Origin: Paludibaculum fermentans_A
Lineage (GTDB): Bacteria; Acidobacteriota; Terriglobia; Bryobacterales; Bryobacteraceae
Length of the DNA stretch: 64,000 bases
Direction: 5' to 3'
NCBI RefSeq assembly: GCF_051172195.1
Contig: NZ_JBPJAQ010000001.1
Coordinates: forward strand, 806,001 to 870,000
Positions 40,441 to 50,000 of this stretch are shown here, in pieces. The position numbers and the translations under genes are program-made. How positions within the stretch are numbered: position 1 is the stretch's first letter; every line of letters begins with the position of its first letter. The notes below the pieces were generated by a model. That model had not been told where the DNA came from. It saw only the letters and a program-made list of their open reading frames with translations, and searched no databases.

Positions 40441-41217
40441 CTACTTCGCCGCGGCCTTGGCTTTGTTGATGTCCATTTTGAGCTGGGTGGCGGCGCTCTT
40501 CACCTGGGGATGAGCGTTGGGGTCGGCCAGGGCCTTGTCGACCATGGCGAGCGCTTCGTCGAGCTTGTTGACCTTGATCTGGCAGCTGGCGAGACGCAGC
40601 ATGACGGCCGGATCCGGCGTGGAGGCGTTGTCGACGGAGAATTTGAACTCGTCGGAGCAGACGTCATACTTCTTGCGCACCATGGCGGCGAGGCCGAGAG
40701 CTTCGTGCGCCTGGGCAGCGAAGTCCTTCTTGGCGGAGGCCCACTGATCGTCGGGGATCTGCGGGTTGGGCTTGGTGGCGGTGGGGATGAGCTCCAGGGC
40801 AGACTTCGCCATTTTCTCCGCGCGGCTGAGTTTTTCTTCCTTATCGAGGTCGAATTCCTTGGTACGCGAGGCAAGACCGCTGGCGATCATGATTTGCGCG
40901 CCGAAGAACTTGGGATCGGCTTCGAGGCACTTCTCGGCGAAGACGACGGTGTTTTCCATGTCGTTCTTCTGCTGGTAGGAGAAGGCGGCGATGTAGAGGG
41001 CTGTCGCCTTGAACTCGGTTTCCGAGAATTTGGTGATGAGGTTATTGGCCGCCGCGATGCGGGCATCGGGGTCCTGCGCCTGGAACATGGCCATGATGGC
41101 GTCGGCTTCCTTCTGACCCTTGGGTGCCGGCGCTTTGGGGTTTGCGGTCTGCGCCAGCAGGAGACTCAGGGAAATGGTTAGTGCCAGGAGTGCTTTAGTG
41201 ATGATGGAACGAGTCAT
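40441..41217 (-). CDS. Exported TPR-like protein
   Basis: A 258-residue protein with a signal peptide (1-23, 'ALLALTISLSLLLAQ'). The remainder is all-helical with tetratricopeptide-like pairs ('ALYIAAFSYQQKNDMENTVV', 'QAHEALGLAAMVRKKYDV', 'ASCQIKVNKLDEALAMVDKA'). It probably acts as a protein-binding scaffold in the periplasm. Function is unknown. It lies 11 bases downstream of another exported TPR protein gene and ten bases upstream of rnc, so the three may share a transcript. Confidence 0.85.
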   Translation of the reverse strand: MTRSIITKALLALTISLSLLLAQTANPKAPAPKGQKEADAIMAMFQAQDPDARIAAANNLITKFSETEFKATALYIAAFSYQQKNDMENTVVFAEKCLEADPKFFGAQIMIASGLASRTKEFDLDKEEKLSRAEKMAKSALELIPTATKPNPQIPDDQWASAKKDFAAQAHEALGLAAMVRKKYDVCSDEFKFSVDNASTPDPAVMLRLASCQIKVNKLDEALAMVDKALADPNAHPQVKSAATQLKMDINKAKAAAK

Positions 41218-41228
41218 GGAGTATTACC

Positions 41229-42791
41229 TCAGGGTTTAGCTTGCTTGATCGCGGCGGCCACGGTGGACATTTCCTGCCGGGCCGCTTTAGTGGCACCCTC
41301 GCTGGCCCCTTGAACTGCGAGAGCGGCCTGATAGTATTTGAGCGCGGCCTCGATCTCCGGCTCTTCAGCGGCAAGGACCAATCGGGCCAGATAAACATAA
41401 GCCCATGCGCGCTCAAACGGTTCGGGATCCAACTCGAGCGTGCGCTCGAGCATTTGTACAGCGAGTTCGGGGTGCTTTTCGAGCGCGGCGATTCGGCCCA
41501 GCCCAAAGAAGGCCTTCGCCTGCAATGGTTTGTCGGCGGACTGCTCGATCACCTTGCGATAGGCGGCGCGGGCGGCGGAAAAGTTATGGGCGGCGTACAG
41601 TTGCCCGGCTGTTGCCAGATCGGCGGCGGCGCCGGTGAGCGGAGGTTCAGCGGCTTTTGGCGCGCTTTTGGCGACGCGGGTGGCACGCTGCGAGACGAAC
41701 TCGATCTGGGCGATGCGCTTGTCTTCCTTGGCAACGTCCAGGTGGTCGATCATCTCAGGCAGGTACATGCGGAAAGCAAGGTCCTGCTTCTCGTAGGCGG
41801 GCAATGCCTCGTAGAAGTACGCCGTGAGGATGAAACCCTCTTTCATCGACTGTTCGACATAAGCGCTACCGCTGGGCCCATCCAACCGGGCTTCGATGGC
41901 GCGCACCATGCACATGCTAGCCAGTCTAACGAAATCATTCTTGTAATCTTCGGCAAGAATAGGGGACGCCTGGGCCAGGTCGCCGAGGCCCTTCTTCTTA
42001 TCGAAGTATTTGGAATTGCGGATGGCGAGCGGGTCGACCAGATAGTCGAGGTAGGCGTGGCGGATGTCGCGGATCCTGGGATCGACGGACGGGGTGACGA
42101 CGACGAAATAGTAGTCGCCGTAGACGCGGGTGTGGACCTGATTCGGCGCGGCGAGGAGATCGACAAACACCTGAAAGCGGTGGCCGCGGGTGCCGCTGGT
42201 AGGATTGCGCAGGAAGCCGTTGGATTGGAGCACGGCCTGGGTGACCGGTTCGTGATAGCGGGCGATGGCCTGCTCGTAGAGCGGCTGGGCCTGTTTCCAC
42301 GCCGACTCGAGATCCGCCTCGCGGTAGAACTCCGTCAAGATCTCCCTAAACCCTTCCAGGGCCGCCACATCCGGAGGCTGCTGGCCATCCGGCAAAAGGG
42401 GTCTGAAATCGGGTGGGCCGTAGGTGGCGAGGCCGAAGCTGATGTACTGGCTGAGATCGGCGTTGGGATCGGTCTGGTGGTGATCGTCGAAGAACTGCTT
42501 CAACCGGCGCAGGGATGGGGGCTGTTTGGCTTCGATCCACTTCCGGACGGCGGCGCGGAGGGGGCTATTGGTGGGGGAATCGAGGTTGGCGTCGTAGCCG
42601 ACGGCGTTGATGGCGGCCAGAACCGCGAAGAGGGACGGGCTGGCATCCAATTGCCCCTGTCCTTCCAGCGGTTGAGCCGGAGGCGGGCCGGCAGGAGGGG
42701 CGGCCGGAGTCGCGGGCTTCTGAGCAAAGCAAAGGCAGGGCGACAGGGAAGCCACCAGCAACAGCGCCGTGAAAGAGTTTGCGCGGCTCAT
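41229..42791 (-). CDS. Exported protein with C-terminal TPR repeats
   Basis: A 520-residue protein. It has a signal peptide (1-23, 'LLLVASLSPCLCFAQ') and a Pro/Ala-rich stretch. The large central domain (about 50-380) has no family that I recognise ('FAVLAAINAVGYDANLDSPT' near its start). The C-terminal TPR array is at about 390-500 ('AGQLYAAHNFSAARAAYRKV', 'KAFFGLGRIAALEKHPELAV'). It forms an apparent operon with the shorter TPR-like protein downstream. The role is unknown, possibly assembly of envelope proteins. Confidence 0.82.
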   Translation of the reverse strand: MSRANSFTALLLVASLSPCLCFAQKPATPAAPPAGPPPAQPLEGQGQLDASPSLFAVLAAINAVGYDANLDSPTNSPLRAAVRKWIEAKQPPSLRRLKQFFDDHHQTDPNADLSQYISFGLATYGPPDFRPLLPDGQQPPDVAALEGFREILTEFYREADLESAWKQAQPLYEQAIARYHEPVTQAVLQSNGFLRNPTSGTRGHRFQVFVDLLAAPNQVHTRVYGDYYFVVVTPSVDPRIRDIRHAYLDYLVDPLAIRNSKYFDKKKGLGDLAQASPILAEDYKNDFVRLASMCMVRAIEARLDGPSGSAYVEQSMKEGFILTAYFYEALPAYEKQDLAFRMYLPEMIDHLDVAKEDKRIAQIEFVSQRATRVAKSAPKAAEPPLTGAAADLATAGQLYAAHNFSAARAAYRKVIEQSADKPLQAKAFFGLGRIAALEKHPELAVQMLERTLELDPEPFERAWAYVYLARLVLAAEEPEIEAALKYYQAALAVQGASEGATKAARQEMSTVAAAIKQAKP

Positions 42792-43047
42792 CCACCCGAA
42801 ACCACTAGTGTAACGGATTCCCAGGACCAGGACAGGTCAAAGGCATGGGGAGGGCATTGCCTGGGGTTTGGCTCGGGCGGATCCCCTAGCAGCATGGTAA
42901 AGAAATCCGCAGGCCAATCCGATACTATGATGAGATGGCTGGTGTACGCGCTGAGCGGATCTGTGTAGACAATACCGACTGGAATCATAAGTTTACCGAC
43001 AGCGCGCCGGACCGTTGGCCGGCCTTGTGCAGGAGGAAGAGGACATC

Positions 43048-44445
43048 ATGAAGCTGGCAATGCTGTTGGGCATTTTGGCCATATCTAGCCTGCCCGTGGG
43101 GGCACAGAGCGGGGGCGTGGGCGGATTCGGGGGAGAACCGATCGGTCTGCAGCAGGGGGATACGGGCACGGGCTTCCAATCGCAGAATGTAGGATTCTTC
43201 CCGTGGCTCTCGGTGAACGGCATCTACTCGCACCCGCTGGGCACGTCGATTGGGCTCGCGAATTCGGACCGCATGGGCGGAACGTTCTCTGGCGGTGTAG
43301 GCGGCTCCAAGGCCTGGCAAACGAGCGAAGTGCAGGCGGGCTATGTCGGGTCTGGCAGCTATAACAATCAATCGTTGAGCGGCGCTGCCCGGCGGTGGCG
43401 GCAAACTCACGTGGGCAACGTCGGTTATGTCAAGCAGTTGACGCAGCAGTGGCAGGTTTCGCTGAGCCAGGTGGGCGGACTGTCGGACGGCGGATATGGC
43501 ATCGGTTCTGCTTTTGGTGCATCCGGCGTACCCGGCCTGGGCGGTGGCGCGGGGCTGGGCTCGTTCCTGGGCGGCGATATTTCGGGCAATGGCGGTTTTC
43601 AGGATCCGAACCAGAACGGCCTAGTGGACGCGGAGATCCTGGACACGCGTACCAAGTTTTCCTCATCGCGCGCTTCCCTCGCTTACCGGCTCACCGAACG
43701 CCTGTCGGCCAACGGCACGGGCGGCGCCGGCTTTGCACGGCGAGGGAACGGCCTGTCGGGCGTGAATGCCTACACCGGCGGCGGCGGCCTGAACTATCAG
43801 ATCACGCAGAACACGCAGATCGGCGGCAACTACATGCACTCGAACGTCGATTACGTGGGGCTATTCGGCGGCTCCCGTTATGACACGGTGCAGGCGGGTT
43901 TTCAGACCAAACTGACCCAGCAGCTCCAGATCACCGCCCAGGGTGGCGCTGCCCGGCTGAATTCCACCTTTGTCGGACCGGTGGCCCTGCCTCCGGACCT
44001 GGCAGCTTTGTTGGGCGTCGGGTCGACTTTGGAGGTGCAGCGAGTGAGCACGAACGCCGTGGCCGTCCGGGTGCTGCTGTCCTACAACGCCAGGAACAGC
44101 CACTTTAACGCCGGCTACAATCGCGGCGTCGCTCCGGGCAATGGAGTGGTTTTCACCTCGCTGCGGGACAGCGTTGTGCTGGGCTACGGGTGGAAGGTGG
44201 GCCAGAAGCTCGGCCTGAGCTTCACCGCCAGCTACAACCGGCTGTCGGGCCGGGTCGGGATCATGAAGGTTACGCAGTCGGCGCAAGGCGGAACGGCATT
44301 GAGCTATAAGCTATTCAGTTCCGTGAGCGCGACTGCGCAGGGCGGCTACCGGTATACGACGATCACGGGCGTCCGCCAATTCCGTGAATTGTATGCAGGC
44401 TTCGGGTTAACGTGGCATCCCGGTGACGCGGTGTTCACTTTCTAG
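43048..44445 (+). CDS. Predicted outer-membrane beta-barrel protein
   Basis: A 465-residue protein. The start is set by AGGAGGAAGAGG just upstream of 43048. The signal peptide ends at 'SLPVGAQ'. The mature protein is Gly-rich with a regular alternation of polar and hydrophobic residues and frequent aromatic ends ('VQAGFQTKLTQQLQITAQGG', 'HFNAGYNRGVAPGNGVVF'). It closes with an aromatic-rich strand ending 'DAVFTF', a BAM-type C-terminal signal. No enzyme motif is present. It is probably a barrel of about 16 strands. It has its own transcript, divergent from the TPR operon. Confidence 0.8.
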   Translation: MKLAMLLGILAISSLPVGAQSGGVGGFGGEPIGLQQGDTGTGFQSQNVGFFPWLSVNGIYSHPLGTSIGLANSDRMGGTFSGGVGGSKAWQTSEVQAGYVGSGSYNNQSLSGAARRWRQTHVGNVGYVKQLTQQWQVSLSQVGGLSDGGYGIGSAFGASGVPGLGGGAGLGSFLGGDISGNGGFQDPNQNGLVDAEILDTRTKFSSSRASLAYRLTERLSANGTGGAGFARRGNGLSGVNAYTGGGGLNYQITQNTQIGGNYMHSNVDYVGLFGGSRYDTVQAGFQTKLTQQLQITAQGGAARLNSTFVGPVALPPDLAALLGVGSTLEVQRVSTNAVAVRVLLSYNARNSHFNAGYNRGVAPGNGVVFTSLRDSVVLGYGWKVGQKLGLSFTASYNRLSGRVGIMKVTQSAQGGTALSYKLFSSVSATAQGGYRYTTITGVRQFRELYAGFGLTWHPGDAVFTF

Positions 44446-44472
44446 CCGCGGACCGTATCGGACGAACCAGAA

Positions 44473-44754
44473 TCAATCGGGAAACAGGAGCAGTTGACGC
44501 TTGTTGAAAAACAGGCGGGCTGCTTCCTTGCCACGGGTGGGCACGTGCGAGAGGAGCTTGCCGCGGTAGCGGCGGACCATCTCGCGAGCCACCTCGAATT
44601 CGGGATCGCGCGCCCCCAGGGGCGGTCCGCCGGTTTCACGGATCCAGTGCTCCATGGCCTGGGTGAGTTCCGTTTCCAGCCCGGAGTCGGCGCATCGCCA
44701 AAAGCCCCGGCGAAGGAAGACCTTTTGACCTCGGATTCTGAGAAGCGCACCCAT
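44473..44754 (-). CDS. Small hypothetical protein
   Basis: A 93-residue, charged protein with no recognised family. It starts 'MGALLRIRGQKVFLRRGFW' and ends 'RGKEAARLFFNKRQLLLFPD'. Its composition is not that of an antisense shadow, and a CATAAT box about 27 bases upstream could be its promoter. No strong ribosome site is seen. It lies convergent to the barrel gene. It could be a false open frame; comparison with relatives would decide. Confidence 0.45.
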   Translation of the reverse strand: MGALLRIRGQKVFLRRGFWRCADSGLETELTQAMEHWIRETGGPPLGARDPEFEVAREMVRRYRGKLLSHVPTRGKEAARLFFNKRQLLLFPD

Positions 44755-44993
44755 GAAGCGGAAGGGCTCCGACCATCTCGATTATGCCACCATCCCGCGT
44801 GGTGGTACATAAACCTTGGACGATGTTCCGCTTTTTTGGGGTGTTGGCAGAGGCGTCGAAATGCAGCCCGTGGCCGGTTGGCGTGGAGGCTCAGTTTCCG
44901 TAGTACCTCAAATGGGTGAACCCGGAAAAAACCTTACAGCAACCTGAAGTGTGTCGGGTGTTCCGCCGATTTGTTTATCTAGGAGCAATTACC
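44755..44993. other. Intergenic region between divergent genes
   Basis: 239 bases without a coding frame that I trust. It contains a 6-bp stem-loop (CCACCA 44787-44792 with TGGTGG 44800-44805) and several short complementary stretches upstream of the TPR gene, including a GGG-TGAA-CCC hairpin. No known riboswitch consensus was recognised. Confidence 0.4.
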
Positions 44994-45332
44994 ATGGCGG
45001 ATGGAACCGAGAACACTCTGGGCCGGCTGAGCGCGCAGGATTATCACCGGATTGGGGTCAGGGCGTTGGAAGCGCAGCGCCTGGAAGATGCCGTCATTGC
45101 GTTGCGGCACGCGGTGGAGCTGAATCCTCACATGGGCCGCACGTGGAACGATCTCGGGGTGGTGATGGAAGCGCTGGGCAATCCGCGGGAGGCGATCCGC
45201 TGCTACCGGCAGGCGTTGGCCGTCCAACCGGACAACCAGGACGCGCGCGGCAACCTGAGCATGCTGATGCTGCAGATGAACATGGCGCACACGCTGCGGC
45301 GGCACGCGATGTCGGCCGGAGCCTCGTACTAA
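44994..45332 (+). CDS. Small TPR protein
   Basis: A 112-residue protein. The start is set by AGGAG eight bases upstream of the ATG at 44994. It is built of about two and a half tetratricopeptide repeats ('YHRIGVRALEAQRLEDAVIA', 'TWNDLGVVMEALGNPREAIR'), without signal peptide or membrane segment. It is likely a cytoplasmic adaptor. The partner is not apparent from the neighbourhood. Confidence 0.85.
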   Translation: MADGTENTLGRLSAQDYHRIGVRALEAQRLEDAVIALRHAVELNPHMGRTWNDLGVVMEALGNPREAIRCYRQALAVQPDNQDARGNLSMLMLQMNMAHTLRRHAMSAGASY

Positions 45333-45433
45333 ACAATGTCGTCGCAGGCGGCGCGGTGATTACGCAGACCGGCATCCTGCGCACTCCCACAACTCATTGA
45401 ATTCGACCCGTATGCCCGCGCAGGCAAGGCAAT

Positions 45434-46759
45434 CTAGGCCAGACCCAGGCGGCGCTCCAGGTCCTGACATCGCACGCGCCAGCTCTCCCCGGCAGCGATC
45501 TCGTGGCGCCTGCAGGCCAGCGTGGAGTCACTTTCGGCCATGGCCATGTCCAACTGCCTCAAAAAACCCTTCGGATCGTCGGCAAGATACACAAGGTCCG
45601 AGTAGCGTTCTACTTCCGGCAGGGTCGCGCTGACAACAGGCAAGCCGCAGGCGAAGTACTCATACAGTTTGATCGGATTCGTGGACAGTGTCAGGGCATT
45701 GCGCACAAAGGGAATGATGCCCACGTCGAACGTGGCCAGGTGCCGCGCCAGGCCGGCATAGGGTACTTCTCCGTGCAGGTGGACGTTGGGCAGGCTGCGC
45801 AGGGATTCGACGCGTGGATTCTCGATGCGTCCAATGAGAACAAAGCGCCAGGCGGGGCGGGCGGCGGCCGCGAAGCGGATCAATTCGACATCAAACCAGG
45901 AACTGAGGGAGCCGATGTAGCCCACGGTCGGCGTGTGCCCGGCCTGAGCGGGGTGCCTGGCGGGATCTGCGCCGTCATCCGGCGCAAAATCCGAGCAACT
46001 GACGGCGTTCCTGAGCAGGATGGAGCGGGTCTCGATGCCGGGATGCAACTGCCGGTAATGATCGAAGAGGGCTTGTGCCGAGAAGATGACGAGGTCGGCG
46101 GAGTCGAGCAGGGCGGATTCGGCCTCCAGCAGATCGGGTGCAATGTTGCCGAAGCCGGTCATCAGGTCGTGGCAATCATAGACGATGCGGCTGCCCCAGC
46201 GGAGCTTCAAGGCATGGGCGACATCGGCCCATAGAGGGAAGCTGGTGATAATGATCGGCGCCCCCTGGGTCTGCGAGAACGGCAATTGAAGGATGGCGCT
46301 GGTGAGGGTCCCGCTTTCGGCACTGGAGAGGCACCGGTGATGAAACACGGGCTCCCGCGGTAAGTGGACGTGCAGTTCCTGAATGCGGGGTCCGATATTG
46401 GTGAGAATTCGTTTGGGGCTGAACGGGAAGACGGCTGGGAATTCGCGGCCGAGGTGCGGATTGACATAGAAGCAGCGGTAGCCCAGGGAAGCGAAGGTCA
46501 GGGCGAGGTGCTGGGTGCGCTGGATGCGGGTGTGCCAATCGGCGAGGGGCAGGAAGAGGATGTCAGGCTTGCCGGAGGACGCGGCGGCTTCTGCCGGAGC
46601 CTGGGCGCCGGCGTGGAAGGGGTCAGGTGAAGCGGCGGGGTAACTCCAGCATTCCCTAAAGTAAGTGGGGCAATTTTGCGACTGAAGACGAAAGAACAAC
46701 CATTTTAAGTAATAGGGGCGGACATACTCCTTGGCGCTTTGGAGCCAGTGGTTGGGCAT
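45434..46759 (-). CDS. Glycosyltransferase, GT4-like (GT-B fold)
   Basis: About 441 residues. N-terminal acceptor domain: 'DILFLPLADWHTRIQRTQHL' at about 66-85. C-terminal donor domain: 'TVGYIGSLSSWFDVELI', 'FVLIGRIENPRVESL', and the donor motif 'LTLSTNPIKLYEYFACGLPVV', which is typical of GT4 enzymes using nucleotide sugars. The ATG at 46759 is preferred; a GTG at 46801 is in frame. It is separated from the other polysaccharide genes by about 9 kb. Acceptor and sugar are unknown. Confidence 0.88.
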   Translation of the reverse strand: MPNHWLQSAKEYVRPYYLKWLFFRLQSQNCPTYFRECWSYPAASPDPFHAGAQAPAEAAASSGKPDILFLPLADWHTRIQRTQHLALTFASLGYRCFYVNPHLGREFPAVFPFSPKRILTNIGPRIQELHVHLPREPVFHHRCLSSAESGTLTSAILQLPFSQTQGAPIIITSFPLWADVAHALKLRWGSRIVYDCHDLMTGFGNIAPDLLEAESALLDSADLVIFSAQALFDHYRQLHPGIETRSILLRNAVSCSDFAPDDGADPARHPAQAGHTPTVGYIGSLSSWFDVELIRFAAAARPAWRFVLIGRIENPRVESLRSLPNVHLHGEVPYAGLARHLATFDVGIIPFVRNALTLSTNPIKLYEYFACGLPVVSATLPEVERYSDLVYLADDPKGFLRQLDMAMAESDSTLACRRHEIAAGESWRVRCQDLERRLGLA

Positions 46760-46941
46760 CGTCCAATGGAGAGGGTAGGGCTTTCCTGAATCACCACCCA
46801 CCCGATCTTATGGCAGGATAGCACCCCCCTCGCACCGATGCAGCAGATGGCGGGCATCGCCTTCCCTGGCAGGCTGACAATTGCGGTTCTCAGCGGCTAC
46901 TGGAGCTGTCGTAGTTAAGACAAAGGCAGGCTGCCGGGTTT

Positions 46942-46975
46942 GAAGCGGCCTGGTTGGCGAACCACCACCCGCTTC
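46942..46975 (+). other. Stem-loop in the leader of the astacin gene
   Basis: GAAGCGG (46942-46948) pairs with CCGCTTC (46969-46975), and GGTT/AACC pair inside. It lies 112 bases upstream of the astacin start and has no T-run after it. The rest of the 327-base gap 46760-47086 shows no gene that I trust. Confidence 0.4.
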
Positions 46976-47086
46976 CAGACTGGAGCGTACAATTCTAACG
47001 TTGGCCGTAGGGTGGGCAAGTTCGGATTCATAGGCAGCAACCCGCCGCGCCCGAGAGTGCCCCGGCAGTAATTGGAGGAGTACCCG

Positions 47087-50000
47087 ATGAGTTTGTTCAC
47101 TCGTAGCGGAAGAATTACCTGGCTGCTGGCATCCGTCTGGATGGCAGCCAGTGCGCAGGAGGCGCCATCGATCCGAGTCTCGGGCATACCCGCGCAGGGG
47201 CTGGTCGAGACGGCGGGAAGCAGCATTACGCTGGAGGGCTCGATTACTGCGCCCAGGGGATTGGCGGGCGTGACCTGGACGGACCAGGCTGGCCGGCGCG
47301 GGCCGGGGCAGTTTGAGGCGGTAGCCGGCAGTGCCAATGAGTACAAATTCGTCGTGGGGCCAGTGGGACTGCGCCGCGGCCTGAATGGGATCCATGTGGC
47401 GGCGGTCGATCCGGAAGGGGGCGCCTCGTCTGTGCATGTGCATGTGCTGTCGCAAGCGCCCGAGGAACCGGAAGCGGAACGGCGCGTGGGTCACTGGCAG
47501 AACCAGCCGGTCACCTACGAATTGGTGAACGGGAAGGCTGTCGTCGAGGGGGACATCCTGCTGGGGCCAGAGGACCGGTTGGCCCAGGAACCGCCGCAGG
47601 GCAAATCGACCGAGGGCAAGCGGCTGGGTTTGTCGGTGCTGTATTCGAACGGCACTTGGCCGGTTGATGCGGTGACACATGTGGCCAAAGTGCCCTACGT
47701 CGTCCTGAGCGGCACGACCAGCATGACGACGGCGATCAGCCAGTTCAATACGATCTTTTCCGGCCTGATTCAGTTTGTGCCCCGTGCGGCGGAGGCAGAC
47801 TATGTCGCGATCGATCTGAATTCGGCCGACCACAGCAGGTCGTGCTTCGCGACGCTGGGGCGAACTGGCGGGCAGCAGGACCTGCAGGGCTCCATTGATT
47901 GCGACGTGGCGACACTGTTGCATGAGATGGGCCACTCGATTGGGCTGTACCACGAGCATCAGCGCCCAGATTTCTCCAGTTTCATCACCTTCAACCAGGC
48001 GAATCTGGATATCCCATTGCTGTTTGGGAACTTCGGCGCCCAGACGCTGAATGCGCGGAACGTCGGGCTGTATGACTACGCTTCGATCATGCATTATGGG
48101 GCGGCCGGGTTCTCCAAGAACAACCAGATGGTGCTGGAGACGATCCCAGCGGGCATGCCAATTGGAGAAGCGACGACCTTCTCTGCAGGTGACATCGACA
48201 CGGTGAAGCGCATCTACGGCACCGCGCCGGCGAGTGTGACGATCACAACAAACCCGGTGAATCTACCCATTGTGGTGGATGGAGTGGCGCTGACAGCGCC
48301 GCAGACATTCGCCTGGGCGATGGCATCGGTCCACACTATCGCCGTTCCGGCGGGCTCGCAGAAAACGTCGCCGGCGGACGGGTCGCGGTACTTCTTCGGC
48401 AACTGGAACGACGGCGGAGCACAGTCGCACCAGATCACGGTGACATCGGGCACGGGCGGTCCGGGATCGCCGGTAGCGAGCCCGGCCATCACGGTCTACC
48501 AGGCGAGTTTCCAGCGCTACAACGAGATCAATCCGGGCCATAACGGGGTCACGGGGCTGGGTGGCGGTACACTGAGCCTCAACCCACTGCCGCAATCGAT
48601 CAGCGGCGGCTCGTACTACCTGTTGCGCCAGAAGGTGACGGGCCAGGCGCTGCCCAATGCGAGTTCGGTCTTCGCCGGGTGGTTCGGCAACGACTATCTG
48701 CCGCGTGGGGCGAATCCACGCGAATGGATCGTCCAGGCGTCTCCGTGGAACATCCAGGCGGACCTGGAGCCGACAACCGCAGTGTATACAGTCTCGTCAA
48801 CATTCACGAATCCGGCGCCTCCGACCAGCCCGCTGAATCCGGCCGTGACGGCGATTGTCGACGGCGTCACGCACGTGATTCCGGAGATCTTCCGGCCGGT
48901 TGACGGGTGGACCGCGGGATCGGCGCACACGCTGAATGTCACGAACCTGCAGACACCGGTGACGACGAATGTGGCGTACAAGTTCAACAACTGGAATCTG
49001 GGCGGGACGAGCAGCGCGACGGCTGCGCAGAGTATCAATATTCCGGCCGCCAGCACGAGCTATGTGGCATCGTTCACGCCGTCCTACCGCGGCTACTCGC
49101 TGGTGAATCCATTCTGTGCGGCAAACGCCCCGAATCCGCCGCTGGCGGACCAGAAATACCTGGATGGAACCGTGGTCAACTTCCAGGTGAATCCCAAAGC
49201 GCAATGGTTCTTCACCGGCTTTTCAGGGACGTTGAATACAACGGCAAATCCGCAGTCACTGACGGTGCACGACGAGTTTGCGGTGACAGCGAACCTGAAT
49301 ACAGTGGCGGCTCCACTGACGATTACGGGGTTTGCACCGGCGTCCCTGACGCAGGGCGCGGCCAGCACGATGGTGACGATCACGGGGACGGGATTCACGC
49401 CGTCTAGCGTGGTGTTCGTGAATGGCTCGTATTCGTCGTTGCGCACGGTGGTGTTCGTGGACGCGCAGCATGTGCAAGTGCAACTGGGCCCCGCGGACCT
49501 GACGGCTCCGGGTGGTTTCCCGATTGGGATCCAGAACGCAGCCAACGGCTGCAGCGTCTTCGTGGAGGGCTCGTTCACGGTGAATCCGGCCACGCCGCAC
49601 TGGCAGATCACCAAAACGCACACGGGGAACTTCACGCAGGGCGGCACGGGTCAGTATTCCATCACTGTGACGAATAATGGCGGCGCGTCTACCAGCGGGC
49701 TGGTGACGGTGACGGAGACGGTGCCGGCGGGCATGACGTTGACCGGCCTGAGCGGCAGCGGCTGGTCGTGCACTGCGAACAGTTGCACAACCAGCACGGC
49801 ATTGGCGGCCAGTGCGTCGTACCCAGTCATCCTGGCCAACGTTTCCATCAGCAGCAGTGCGGCGATCGCGCTGACGAACCAGGTTTCGGTGACAGGCGGC
49901 AGTGCGGGCAGCGGACTGGCGTCCGACCCAACGACGATCGTCCAGGTGCCGGCCACGATCACGGCGGTGGGCGGCGGCGGGCAGACCGGACCGATTCTGA

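Noticed and set aside
41241..42968. 575-codon plus-strand frame opposite the TPR operon
   Set aside because: Antisense shadow; the opposite strand has a signal peptide and TPR repeats.
44820..44940. Cyclic-di-GMP (GEMM) riboswitch in the leader of the TPR gene
   Set aside because: The conserved core sequence and tetraloop-receptor pattern are not present.
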